From Botryosphaeria dothidea (taxonomy: Eukaryota; Ascomycota; Dothideomycetes; Botryosphaeriales; Botryosphaeriaceae), in the NCBI GenBank assembly GCA_011503125.2, contig WWBZ02000009.1, positions 620,001 through 684,000 on the forward strand: a DNA stretch of 64,000 nucleotides. The letters run 5' to 3'. Made by a program: the position numbers and the translations under genes. The notes below the pieces were generated by a model. The model did not search any database. It saw only the letters and a program-made list of their open reading frames with translations, and was not told the DNA's origin. Of the stretch, positions 18,765 to 27,914 are shown one piece after another (positions within the stretch are counted from its first letter, which is position 1; every line of letters begins with the position of its first letter).

Positions 18765-19111
18765 GGTCCTCGTGCTTGCTGTGTTGCTTCTGTCTCGAAT
18801 AAAATTCTCTGGCTGGCTTTTCTGCAGGATCGGAGAAGCGGACCAAGGTGGTTGTAAGTGATGGTGGGGGAAAGATCTGCAGAGCAGGCCGCCGCACTTA
18901 TAAGCAGGATTTAGAAGAGCATTTAATTGCTCGCCCAATCAATCATACAAACAAATCATTTACCGCGTGCTATACGCACATACACTATCATTGCCAAACC
19001 CGCTGGACCGGACGGCAAATACTAGAGAGAAACCAAAAACCTCTGGGTATCGTATCCACAAGCTTGCATCCCAATCAATCATCAATCTCCACCTCCCCTC
19101 TCCCTCCCCCG
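18765..19111. other. Promoter and leader between two minus-strand genes
   Basis: Contains the TATA-like element of the downstream gene and the 3' flank of the rhodopsin-like gene. No ORF of its own. Confidence 0.45.
18897..18904 (-). promoter_or_regulatory. TATA-like element CTTATAAG
   Basis: Palindromic CTTATAAG about 133 bp upstream of the ATG at 18764 of the charged hypothetical gene, a normal distance for a fungal core promoter. It supports the downstream ATG as the start. Confidence 0.45.
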
Positions 19112-19650
19112 CTAAAACCGCCCCCACCCCTTCCCCATGACAAAACTCCTCTTCCTTCCCATCTTCTCCCTCCCCGCCCCCTCCCCTTCTACGCCACCAT
19201 CCCCCTTCTTCTCCCTCTCCACCAACCCTCTCTCCTGATCCTCCCTCGGACACGACACCTCCGCCCTCCACTCCCTCTCCCTCGGATCCAGCTCCAGCGG
19301 CCCGTCCTCCTCTCCATCACCACCAACACCCCGCTGCCCACCCCCGCCCCGCCCCCGATCCAGCGACACGATCTCGAAAGAATGGCGACACGTAATCTCG
19401 AGCGGCGAATGCGACTGCACGGTAGGCAGCTGCACGGGCGGCAGCGCGGTGCGGCCATGCTCGCCATCGAAAGAGGAGCGGGCGGAGTGGTGGCGGGGGC
19501 GGTCGGCCAGCTCGATGGGGGTGGTGACGAAGAACACCTCGTCCGGGTCGGAGGCGGTGGTCGTGGTTGCGTGGGGGGAGGGGCGCGAGCCCAGGTTCGT
19601 GCTGCCTTTGAGAGTGGTGCTGGCGGCGGAGGAGCCGATGGTGCGGGGGG

Positions 19651-19693
<43 letters not shown>

Positions 19694-19702
19694 GTCGTTG
19701 TG

Positions 19703-19738
<36 letters not shown>

Positions 19739-20954
19739 GCCGCTCGAGAATTTGCGGTAGCGGTTGCCGCCGGAGCGGGTCGTGGAGGCGGTGGACTGGC
19801 GCGTGCTGCTGCGCGAGATGAAGCTCGAGATGCGGCTGGTGACGTTGGAGAAGGCGGGCGTGATGTAGCGCGAGATGAAGGGGCGGAGGGCGGGCATACA
19901 GGCGCAGATCTGTCGGGGTTGGGGCAGGTGTCAGTCTGAAAGGGGTTGTTTGGCGGGAGCTCCGGGAGGGACGTACCACGCCCAGGTTTATTTCAACCGC
20001 GGCGGCGATCCAGAGGGGGAAGGTGAGCCAGGTTTCGTCGTAGCTGACGATCAAGCCTTTCCAGATGTAGTATGTGCGGACCGCGCCGGCGACGACAACG
20101 ACGAAGCCGAGGCTGAGGAGGATCATGACGCCGATGCGCTGCTGCATGGGCATCTGAAGCCTTGTTATGATTGGAATGGGTAGGGCGGTGATCAGGAGGT
20201 CGATTACGCAATTGACAATACCGATACCGAGCACTACTCTGCCTTCGTCAAGGCAGTGGGCGCCGTCTGGTGGAGATATGGTCCAATAAGCACTGATTGG
20301 TCTGTCAAGCGGTTCAGTCAGCGTGATCAGCTGTCGGGAAAGAATGAAGCACACACACGCAGAGCCAGATTCCGAGGCATGTGAAGGCGATTGCGGCGGC
20401 AACATTGAAGAACACGGTGACGTGCAAGGCCCAGTCGAACCACTTCATGCCAGAGTCGGCGATCAGGCGGTAGTAGAAGCATAGTAGGGACTGACGGGTG
20501 AAGGTGGCGGCGAAGACGAAGATGAGCTTAGCTGAGAAAGCCACTTTCAGGACGCCTGTGGAATGTTAGCTATAGACGAGTGGAATCGTGGGTGGGTGTT
20601 TCACCTGAAAAGGAGGAGATGGGTATGTCCCAGACATGACGGTTCCAGTAGAAATGCACATTAGCGATGATTACGTTGGCGGTTAAGGCCACAGTGGATA
20701 TCTAGAAGGGTCAGGGTCAAGGCGCACAGCAGATATAGTGAGTTCCTTACATATGCTAATATTATAAAGACGTCGTCCGAACCGAACCATCTCTTGATGA
20801 ACATGCGTGTGTACAAGCGCAGGAAGAGTACAATGGTGCACAAAGATATAAAGATAGCATTAATGATGATCAAGGCAGGACCGCGAGTCACCGGATCGAC
20901 ATAGTTGGGTTTGGGGAAAGAGAAGAGAACAGAAAGAGGGATCTCGCGGACCAT
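19112..20954 (-). CDS. Fungal rhodopsin-like seven-helix integral membrane protein
   Basis: Belongs to the large Pezizomycotina family of rhodopsin-domain integral membrane proteins (the SAT4/PTH11-related fold), mostly of unknown ligand. Exons 20954-20751, 20701-20605, 20555-20357, 20301-19977 and 19909-19112 give 540 residues. Introns of 49, 49, 55 and 67 bp are GT..AG. Family blocks are YTRMFIKRWFGSDDVFIILAY, KLIFVFAATFTRQSLLCFYYRLI, ISAYWTISPPDGAHCLDEG and IPIITRLQMPMQQRIGVMILLSLG, plus TYYIWKGLIVSYDETWLTFPLWIAAAVEINLGV split over two lines of the family pattern (long motif at about 20084-19977). The third joint (GTGTGC donor at 20356) is chosen from phase and is the least certain. The long cytosolic tail holds a run of 12 Asn followed by 13 Ser. 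No CFEM domain is present. Confidence 0.86.
19652..19739. repeat. Adjacent trinucleotide microsatellites (GCT)n and (TTG)n
   Basis: Two triplet tracts, about 19652-19692 and 19704-19739, inside the tail exon of the rhodopsin-like gene. They encode poly-Ser (AGC) and poly-Asn (AAC) on the minus strand. Triplet length variation would change the tail without breaking the frame. Confidence 0.9.
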
Positions 20955-23625
20955 GTTGTCGTTAGCGGGCGGGCATGCTGACAGGCAAGAGCCGAGATGG
21001 ACGAAGGGGTATCAAGAGAACGAGACGGTCGGCATGGAGAGAAGAGAGATTGGAGATTGGAGATGAAGAATAAATGGAAGCAACGGATAAGGGCGCGCAG
21101 TGGTCGGGGCCAGGCTACCACGCGATAGTGCGACGGTAGAGGCGGGCTGGGAACACAGGCGGGAGCACAGCGCCATGCAAGGACGACGGCAGTGATTAGG
21201 AGCTTGCGCCACAGGCTATACTTGCAGTCACCGAGGTGGATCAGCGGTGGTTCGCAGCGGGGATTTGCTCGGCCATGCTGGTGGAGAGTCAGCGGTCAGC
21301 TGGCGTGCTGCACGGCGAGAATGCAGGCCGGACAATATTCGAGCTGTCAGATTCCGGCGGTGGTGTGTACGACGTCGCGGCCAAACAAGCAAAGCGCGGG
21401 TGAGAAAAGAAAGCTGGGGTGCGCTGATTGGCGGACGCAACGACGCGTGCGGGGGGGGGGGGGAGGGCAGGGATGCATGTGCCCGAGGCCGTCGTGCAAG
21501 CCTCAACGACACTGCCGTGCGCTCTCAATCTCTGCAATTCCAGTGCTGACCCTTCTCGGCGACGCGTCCCAGTGGCCCACAGCTGTCCCAAGCTTCCTCC
21601 ACCCTTAAACCTCCTCTCCCATCTCCATCTGATGAATCAGCTTCTGTCTGTCGATCCACCACCCCTATGCAAGTCTTCCCGACGCTGCACCCCTCAACTA
21701 CCGCGTGCTGCCGGGCATCTGCTTCGGCACGCCTCTCCCACAGCCATCTGATGTTCAGCATCAACTCCACCAACCACTCTTCTCTCCGGATTGAGCCGGC
21801 GCCGCGCCGTGCTCTCCGTTTCTCTGACAAGCCTGATCATCGCTCTGGCGCAACCCCCCCCCCCCCCAACTTCACTAGGTACTGATCACGGAAGCCAATT
21901 TAGCGTCGATTCTCTTGACCACTGGCCCTATGGCTCCTCCACCTTCGGCTCCGCCTCGAGGAACCAATCCCCTTAGCGCCCGATGGTGCCTGCCAAGCAC
22001 TGTCATTCTCGATAGTGTCATCCCGTAGGTCGACGGTGCTGATGCTCACGAATGTCCCGAAAAGTGTAGTCTTCAACCTATCCCCGCGCTGTCTTCCCGC
22101 CTGCCCTGATGCATAAACATCAAACCATTACGCGCTATCGCCCTCACGAGCCACCACCTCATGAGCCTCTGTCCAAATAGAGCACTCGTGACCGCTCACT
22201 GACCCCATGTTGCCCGGTACACGCATCACCGAGCCTCCACCAGCCAAATGCTCCATCGACTCGCTCTCCACGAAATGCAAGACGCCCATGACGGGGCCGC
22301 CAGGCGCCGAGAAGAAGCAAGAATCTCTCCGCGCCAATGAGGCAGGGCGTGCGGCACAGCTGAGCTCTACTTGCATCAAATGGCGCGCTCCGAAAGCTCA
22401 AACATCCGGCTGTTTCGTGGACACGGGATCGACGTTGCCGCTTCGCCACATCCATTCTGGGCGCAAACATTCGTCGTCCCGGTGCTTGGGTCTTGAGTGC
22501 CTGCGCCCGTTTTTCTTTTCCTCTCTGGCTGCGTCAGATCTACGACTAGGTGTTTGACATTGATTGGGCATAGGGCTGGAGTTGCTGGGCTGGGTTGCCG
22601 GATGCAAGCTGAGGTACGAGCAAGATCAAGCGGGGAGTGAAGAATCAACTAAATACGAGACGCGCTGCCTCGATTAATTGGATGTGCCAATCATGAAGGG
22701 TGTGAGCCAAAAGAAAAAGAAGATGAAGAAAAAGAAAACCCCTGTGCCCAATCACTTCGTCGCTTGCTCTTACACTGGTGATCCGCTTTATCTTCCTGAA
22801 AACAACCCTTTCCCTGTCAGCAGTCGTCGCGCTCAATGGAAACGTGAGATAGACATGCAAGTGGGCGGCCCGGATGTCGCCGAGCGCGAGTGCGTTTGCT
22901 TTTTGCTGGCCGTCCCGCCACCAGCAAGAGATAGCGAGCTGCCACATGCCGGCATTACTCGACCATACAAGGGGTATCGCAGCCGGTGCTTAGCAGCAAC
23001 GGCTTTGCGAAAAATACAACTTCATGGGGAGTGGAAGCATTCGTCTGGACAGCTTTGTTGGTGGAATGCAATACATTTACATTTGGATGAATGCTTCCAC
23101 TCCCTGTAATAGTGTTGACTAGATATTTTTCTGATCTGCTGGTGGGAATTTCGCATTTGGCGATTACCGTCTGCTGCAGCACCTCTCTGTTCATCTTGGA
23201 GGAAATGAACGCTTTAGCTGCCTTACGCCTTGAGCAAGGAAACCAGTCGATGACTTGCAACACAGTGGCTGAAAGAACATTTGATGGAAGTTACAGCAAT
23301 GATTCATACATGCCTTTTCCATGGCTTAAATGTTTCTCCAGCTAAACAGTCCTTGCCAGATAACTCTTTTGCACCGCTTTCTCGAAGTGCAGGAGGCGAC
23401 GGATTGCGTCGACCCGCCTTTTTCAACTTTCAATAGGACTCTAGCCTCTCCTTGTGTTCTAAGTATCTCTGTGGAAAATCTACGGAAAAGTAGGGCTGTG
23501 CTTGAAACAGAGACACTTGAACAGCCGTGAGCTGAAAGACAGCAAAAACCATTGTAACACGAAGAGAGCAAGACATAAGTCGCGTATCATTGTCAGCTGG
23601 TACAGAAAGTAAGCTTGTCCACTCT
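20955..23625. other. Gene-free stretch, 2.7 kb
   Basis: Holds the promoter of the rhodopsin-like gene at its left end and the 3' flank of RAD2 at its right end. Open frames between are short and low-complexity. It contains a G13 run (21451-21463), a C14 run (21854-21867) and one copy of an inverted-repeat element near 22968-23104. No further gene is supported. Confidence 0.45.
22968..23104 (-). mobile_element. Inverted-repeat element (MITE-like), copy 1, partial
   Basis: Begins with CAAGGGGTATCGCAGCC, matching the end of the copies at 57.8 and 60.3 kb. Positions 23018-23052 match the reverse complement of 57927-57961 at 34 of 35 bases. The copy then diverges and carries a local inverted repeat: 23026-23041 against 23089-23104. 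Orientation is opposite to copies 2 and 3. The far end is missing or diverged, so this is a partial or rearranged copy. No coding capacity. Confidence 0.62.
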
Positions 23626-26600
23626 CTACTCAAGCGCTTCCCGGATGAACTCCGAGTTATTCAACGCCCTGCTGCCTCTGCCTCGACCTCGCCCCTTCGC
23701 GCCACCTCTTCCAGACTTCGCGCCGCCGGTCTTTCTCGCCTTCTTTCTCGGCTCCTCGTACGCCGCATCACTATCCTCTTCCACTCCATCCCCAGCCTCA
23801 TCATCGTCATCCTCCTCGACCACAGCCTTCTTCCTCGTCCTCTTCCCCTTCTTGCCCCTCTGTGTCTCCGCTCCATCTCTCCTTTCCTCCGCACCACCAG
23901 CCGCAGATCCTTCCGCAACTGCAGCCTCTGCCTCCGCCTCCCCTCTCGCCCTCGCCCCAATCCCCTTCAACGCATTGACCAACCTCCCGCTCCCTCTCCC
24001 TCTCCCGCCAGACCCAGCACCAACGCCGCCAGCACCGCCATCCCTCTTCCTCGGCGCCCAAGCCCCCGCGCCGACCCTACTCCCCTTCTCCAAGAACGCC
24101 GTAATATTGCTCTGCGTCCCCTCCCTCTCCCTGTTATTCATATCCCGAATCACCGGCACGAGCACCTCATCCGTCCTCTCCTGACTCCACCCAATCGTGC
24201 TCATCAAGAACCGGCGCAGCGCATCCAAATCGGGCACGCCCCACACGAACCCCGTATCGTCCGCGTCGACCTCCGGCTTGAGATACGCCTCCTCGACGCG
24301 CGGGTCCGGAAAGGACGGGGGCAGGAACAGCTTCGCAGCATTGGTCTTGCGGAACTTGCGGCGAAAGGGGACGGCCGCGTCGGCCTCGCGCGGGCGCGAC
24401 CCGGACTGCACGTCCTTCCACCAGTCGCGGAAGGACTCGAGGTCGCCGAACTCGGACAGGATCTCGAGCGCCGTGACGGGCCCCACGCCGGGGATGCCCT
24501 CGGTGTAGTCGGAGCCGAGCAGCTGCGCGATGGCGATGAGCTTCTGGCGCGTGAGCGCGAACTCGGCCTCCAGGTCCTGCGAGAGGTAGCACTCGACGAA
24601 CTTGGCCTGGTTGAACATGTTCTTGTAGACGCGCGTGCCGCCGAAGAGGAAGATGTCGCTGTCGTCGGTGACGATGCCGTCGACGAGGCCGAGGTGTACG
24701 AGCTCGGCGCACTGCGCTTCCGCCTCCATGGGCGCCGTGATGTAGGGCAGGCCGAAGAGCGAGAGGAGCTGCTGGCACTCCGACACCATCGTTTGCGTGA
24801 CTTCGTCGGCGTCACGACGATCCTTTTTCTGTTGGTTACGGAGCGCTTTCAGCTCGCGTTCGTAGTCCATGGCATTCGCTTCTTGGGATTTGTTGTTTAG
24901 CGTCGAGGCAAACCGCGCGTGCTCCTCGGCTTCGGTGGCGAGCTGACGGAAGAGTTCTTCGTCTTCAGGGTCCGAGTAGATGGATTCATCGTCAGATCTG
25001 TCGTCTATCATTTCCTGGTCCGCGACACCAGACATGGGAATAGGGCCCTCAGCAAGACCAACAGGGGGCGGTGAAGGTCTGACGGTGGAACTAGCTACTG
25101 TTTCCGTCCCTGCAACCATTTCAAATTCCGGTGAGGTTGATTTCGATCTCGGAAGTTCGATTTCACCACCAGCTGGCTCCGCAGTCGCTTCATGCTCTCC
25201 TCTGCCCTCTTTTTGCTGCTTGTTGCGCTGCTCGGTATCGCTCTCTGACCATTCGATGAATTCCTCTTCAGGCTCAGCTTCTTTCTGTTCAATCTGAGGG
25301 GAAGCCTGCTTATCGCCAGTTGCAGGCCCTTCTGCAGGAACTAGCTCAACCGACGCCCCAACTGCAGGTGGCGACCCTGGCGGAGGCTCAGCCCTGACCT
25401 TGTCCGCAAGGTCTCCCATCCTGACCTCGGAGTCAACAGGCATCACATCCTCCATCTCCAAATCTTCTTCATCTTCCGATGATGGAATATCAATGACCTC
25501 CTTCTCTTTCGGTGACTCTGCATCTAGATCAATGACCTCGTTCGTCTCATGCCTCATCAACTGTGACGGCTTCTGAAACTCGAATTCCTTCTCCAAGGCT
25601 TTTCGATCATGCTCCCTCTGCTCGGCTTCAATTCTCTTTTGCTCGGCCACATCCTCCCTCACGTCACGGTTTTCAGCGAACCAGGGAGGCAGGGGCTTCG
25701 CTTTCTTCTCAACCTCGTCAGGCCTTTCGAAACCGCCGGCTTGATCTTCTTGAAGCTTTTGCATCTTCTTTTTGCCAAGGAGAGAGCCTCCCAGGTCGAG
25801 CTTCTCGAACGGCAATGGGCCGCTGAAACCAGATGGCTTGGACGATTGTCCGGCTGTCGACTGCTTTGGTGACGAAAATTGCACTGCCGGCGCTGGCTTG
25901 CGCTGTTGCTCAGGGCGGACTGGTTTATGCTTCGACTGCCTCGATTCAGCCAGTGCGGCTTGGAGATCGACTTCGTCGCCTTCGCTGTCACTCTCCCCAA
26001 TGGGCTTGGCTATTCTGGCGCTCCGGTTATTCGCCATGCGCGCAATAGCAAGACCACTCCCCTTGGCAAAAGGCCTTGCCTCCTCCGCCCGTTGCTGAAA
26101 GACTTCAAGAAAGTCGTCATCCTCGTCAAGCTCGTCGGCGTGCGCCTGTGCTTCCCCAGTTGTTTCAGGGTCTCGCTGCAGTGACATAGCGATTGCCCGC
26201 TGAAGTTCTTCGTCTTCCTCCTCAGGATCCTGATCGGCCTTGTCGCCCAGCCCTACATTCTCCCACTCATCTTCTTCGTCTTCGTCTTCAGCTTCGACGA
26301 ACAAAGAGTTTGGGTCTGCTTTCCGGGTTTTTGGCGGGCCACGTCTTCTTGGAGCACCGGCTTGTCGGGACTTGTAGAGTTCTTGTCTTCGTTTCGCCAG
26401 GTCTGACGCCAGGTCATCATTCGGAGCTGGTTGTTGCCTAGGTAGTCGATTGAGACCCTCAATAGGAACATCCTCAAAATCGTCCTCGTCTTCCCAGTCG
26501 TCGTTCTCTTCCTCCTTCGGGGGACTGCTCCTATCCACGTCGATCGGCTTATCGAACCTGCCCTCGTCTTTATCCACGACACCTAGGGCCCAGCCTCCTT

Positions 26601-27546
26601 CGACGCCTTCGTTCTTGACCAGAACGTATTCCCTATTCTTCTCGCCCGCCACACGGCCACCCGCATCCATACCGTACAGTGTATCTCCGTTATTGATATT
26701 CATCAACCGCTGCGTAAGCTCATTCCGCTCCCTCACACGCTCGATCTGAAACTTCGAGAAAGCCATGCGATCCTGGAACATGCTATCCAGCTGATCCTTC
26801 GAGTATCCCATCCTCAGCCGACTGCGCAGCCTCGCCGCATTCAGAATATTATACCGGTCGGTCGCGGGCAAGCTGAGGAAGAACGGCGAGTCGAAGTCGA
26901 TCTTGGAGAAGTCGTACACGTTGATGTCCTCGCCGCGCTCGAACTGGCGCGCGTACGCCTCGAGCTCCTCGAGCGACATGATGCGCGGGTCGTTGGGCGC
27001 GCCCATCTCAGCCAGCGACACGTCCAGCTGCGGCAGGTGGTACGCGTCCTTCTTCTTGAACCGGCGGCTCGCCTGCCGCTCCTGCGCCGACATGGTCACC
27101 TCCTCGGCGTACACCAGGTTCTCGGGCAGCGCCTCGGCGGGCTCGTCGCCGGGGCCTTGTGCAGCCGCTTTGCGCTTCTGCTCCTCCTCTTCCGCACGAC
27201 GCTGCATCTGCACGGCCAGCAGCTTGCTCGCGGTGCGCACGGCATCCTCGCGGCGGCCCTCGCGGCGCGACTTGCGGGCGCTGATGGTCTGGCGCTTGAG
27301 GGCCGGGGCGCCGCCGTCGAAGACGAAGACGGGCTTGATGCCGATGAAGAGCAGCTTGCAGATGCGGCGGAAGAAGCCGACGACGTGGCTGTTGCGCAGG
27401 GCATTGCCTTCCTTGTCGCGCACGGCTTTGAGGAATTGGTAGATCCAGATGGAGGCGTCGACGGCCAGGCGCTTCTTGTTCAGCGTTTCGATCTTGATTG
27501 GCCGCGCGCACGGCTGCACGACGGTCCAGAGGCCGGTGACACCCAT
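23626..27546 (-). CDS. RAD2: RAD2/XPG structure-specific DNA repair endonuclease
   Basis: Nuclease that makes the 3' incision in nucleotide excision repair (S. cerevisiae Rad2, S. pombe Rad13, human XPG), in the nucleus with TFIIH. A single exon of 1306 residues, usual for the family. The N-terminal XPG-N domain (1-98) begins MGVTGLWTVVQPCARPI and has VDASIWIYQFLKAV and KPVFVFDGGAP with catalytic Asp residues. A long acidic spacer (about 100-900) with Glu/Asp patches follows, the expected TFIIH- and RPA-binding part. XPG-I starts near 920: QQLLSLFGLPYITAPMEAEA, then DGIVTDDSDIFLFGG. A helix-hairpin-helix block follows at about 1005-1035 (LLGSDYTEGIPGVGPVTALE). The tail is basic (KKARKTGGAKSGRG) and likely nuclear-localising. 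Start at ATG 27546 fits exactly because Gly2 is used in catalysis. Confidence 0.96.
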   Translation of the reverse strand: MGVTGLWTVVQPCARPIKIETLNKKRLAVDASIWIYQFLKAVRDKEGNALRNSHVVGFFRRICKLLFIGIKPVFVFDGGAPALKRQTISARKSRREGRREDAVRTASKLLAVQMQRRAEEEEQKRKAAAQGPGDEPAEALPENLVYAEEVTMSAQERQASRRFKKKDAYHLPQLDVSLAEMGAPNDPRIMSLEELEAYARQFERGEDINVYDFSKIDFDSPFFLSLPATDRYNILNAARLRSRLRMGYSKDQLDSMFQDRMAFSKFQIERVRERNELTQRLMNINNGDTLYGMDAGGRVAGEKNREYVLVKNEGVEGGWALGVVDKDEGRFDKPIDVDRSSPPKEEENDDWEDEDDFEDVPIEGLNRLPRQQPAPNDDLASDLAKRRQELYKSRQAGAPRRRGPPKTRKADPNSLFVEAEDEDEEDEWENVGLGDKADQDPEEEDEELQRAIAMSLQRDPETTGEAQAHADELDEDDDFLEVFQQRAEEARPFAKGSGLAIARMANNRSARIAKPIGESDSEGDEVDLQAALAESRQSKHKPVRPEQQRKPAPAVQFSSPKQSTAGQSSKPSGFSGPLPFEKLDLGGSLLGKKKMQKLQEDQAGGFERPDEVEKKAKPLPPWFAENRDVREDVAEQKRIEAEQREHDRKALEKEFEFQKPSQLMRHETNEVIDLDAESPKEKEVIDIPSSEDEEDLEMEDVMPVDSEVRMGDLADKVRAEPPPGSPPAVGASVELVPAEGPATGDKQASPQIEQKEAEPEEEFIEWSESDTEQRNKQQKEGRGEHEATAEPAGGEIELPRSKSTSPEFEMVAGTETVASSTVRPSPPPVGLAEGPIPMSGVADQEMIDDRSDDESIYSDPEDEELFRQLATEAEEHARFASTLNNKSQEANAMDYERELKALRNQQKKDRRDADEVTQTMVSECQQLLSLFGLPYITAPMEAEAQCAELVHLGLVDGIVTDDSDIFLFGGTRVYKNMFNQAKFVECYLSQDLEAEFALTRQKLIAIAQLLGSDYTEGIPGVGPVTALEILSEFGDLESFRDWWKDVQSGSRPREADAAVPFRRKFRKTNAAKLFLPPSFPDPRVEEAYLKPEVDADDTGFVWGVPDLDALRRFLMSTIGWSQERTDEVLVPVIRDMNNREREGTQSNITAFLEKGSRVGAGAWAPRKRDGGAGGVGAGSGGRGRGSGRLVNALKGIGARARGEAEAEAAVAEGSAAGGAEERRDGAETQRGKKGKRTRKKAVVEEDDDDEAGDGVEEDSDAAYEEPRKKARKTGGAKSGRGGAKGRGRGRGSRALNNSEFIREALE

Positions 27547-27914
27547 AGTCGGATGCTAGGCGCGTGGTCCATTGGGTTTGACAGAGGCGTGAATTCGAAT
27601 GCGGAGGATGCGGAGGTTTGAACAGTGTCCGTCCGGAACGAGGCGCGTCTGCCTGCGCGCCACGCGATGATGTAATCGATTAGCGAAGCGTGATCATGTG
27701 TCAGCTCGTCCACTTCGAGCAGCACGTGTATTGAGAAATCCAGGCTCCGTGTATCATTTAGTGATGGTCATTGCTGCTAAATATAATGCTTTGTTCTGGC
27801 AGTAGACCTTTCAGCTGATTATCCAGAATCCTCTTACCCACGCTTTTCTCACGATCTTTCCCATTAACCTTGGAAAGCAGCCTCGAAGCATATTCACTCG
27901 CTCTTCCGCCAAAC
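27547..27914. other. Intergenic promoter of RAD2 / 3' flank of KMT6
   Basis: Between two minus-strand genes. It holds the RAD2 leader (27547 onwards) and the 3' UTR of the methyltransferase gene. Nothing else is visible. Confidence 0.45.

Noticed and set aside
18848..19939. Plus-strand ORF of 363 codons
   Set aside because: Contains the translated triplet microsatellites in another frame (poly-Ala, poly-Val) opposite the rhodopsin-like tail.
23590..24900. Plus-strand ORF of 436 codons
   Set aside because: Lies opposite the conserved nuclease part of RAD2; composition-driven shadow.
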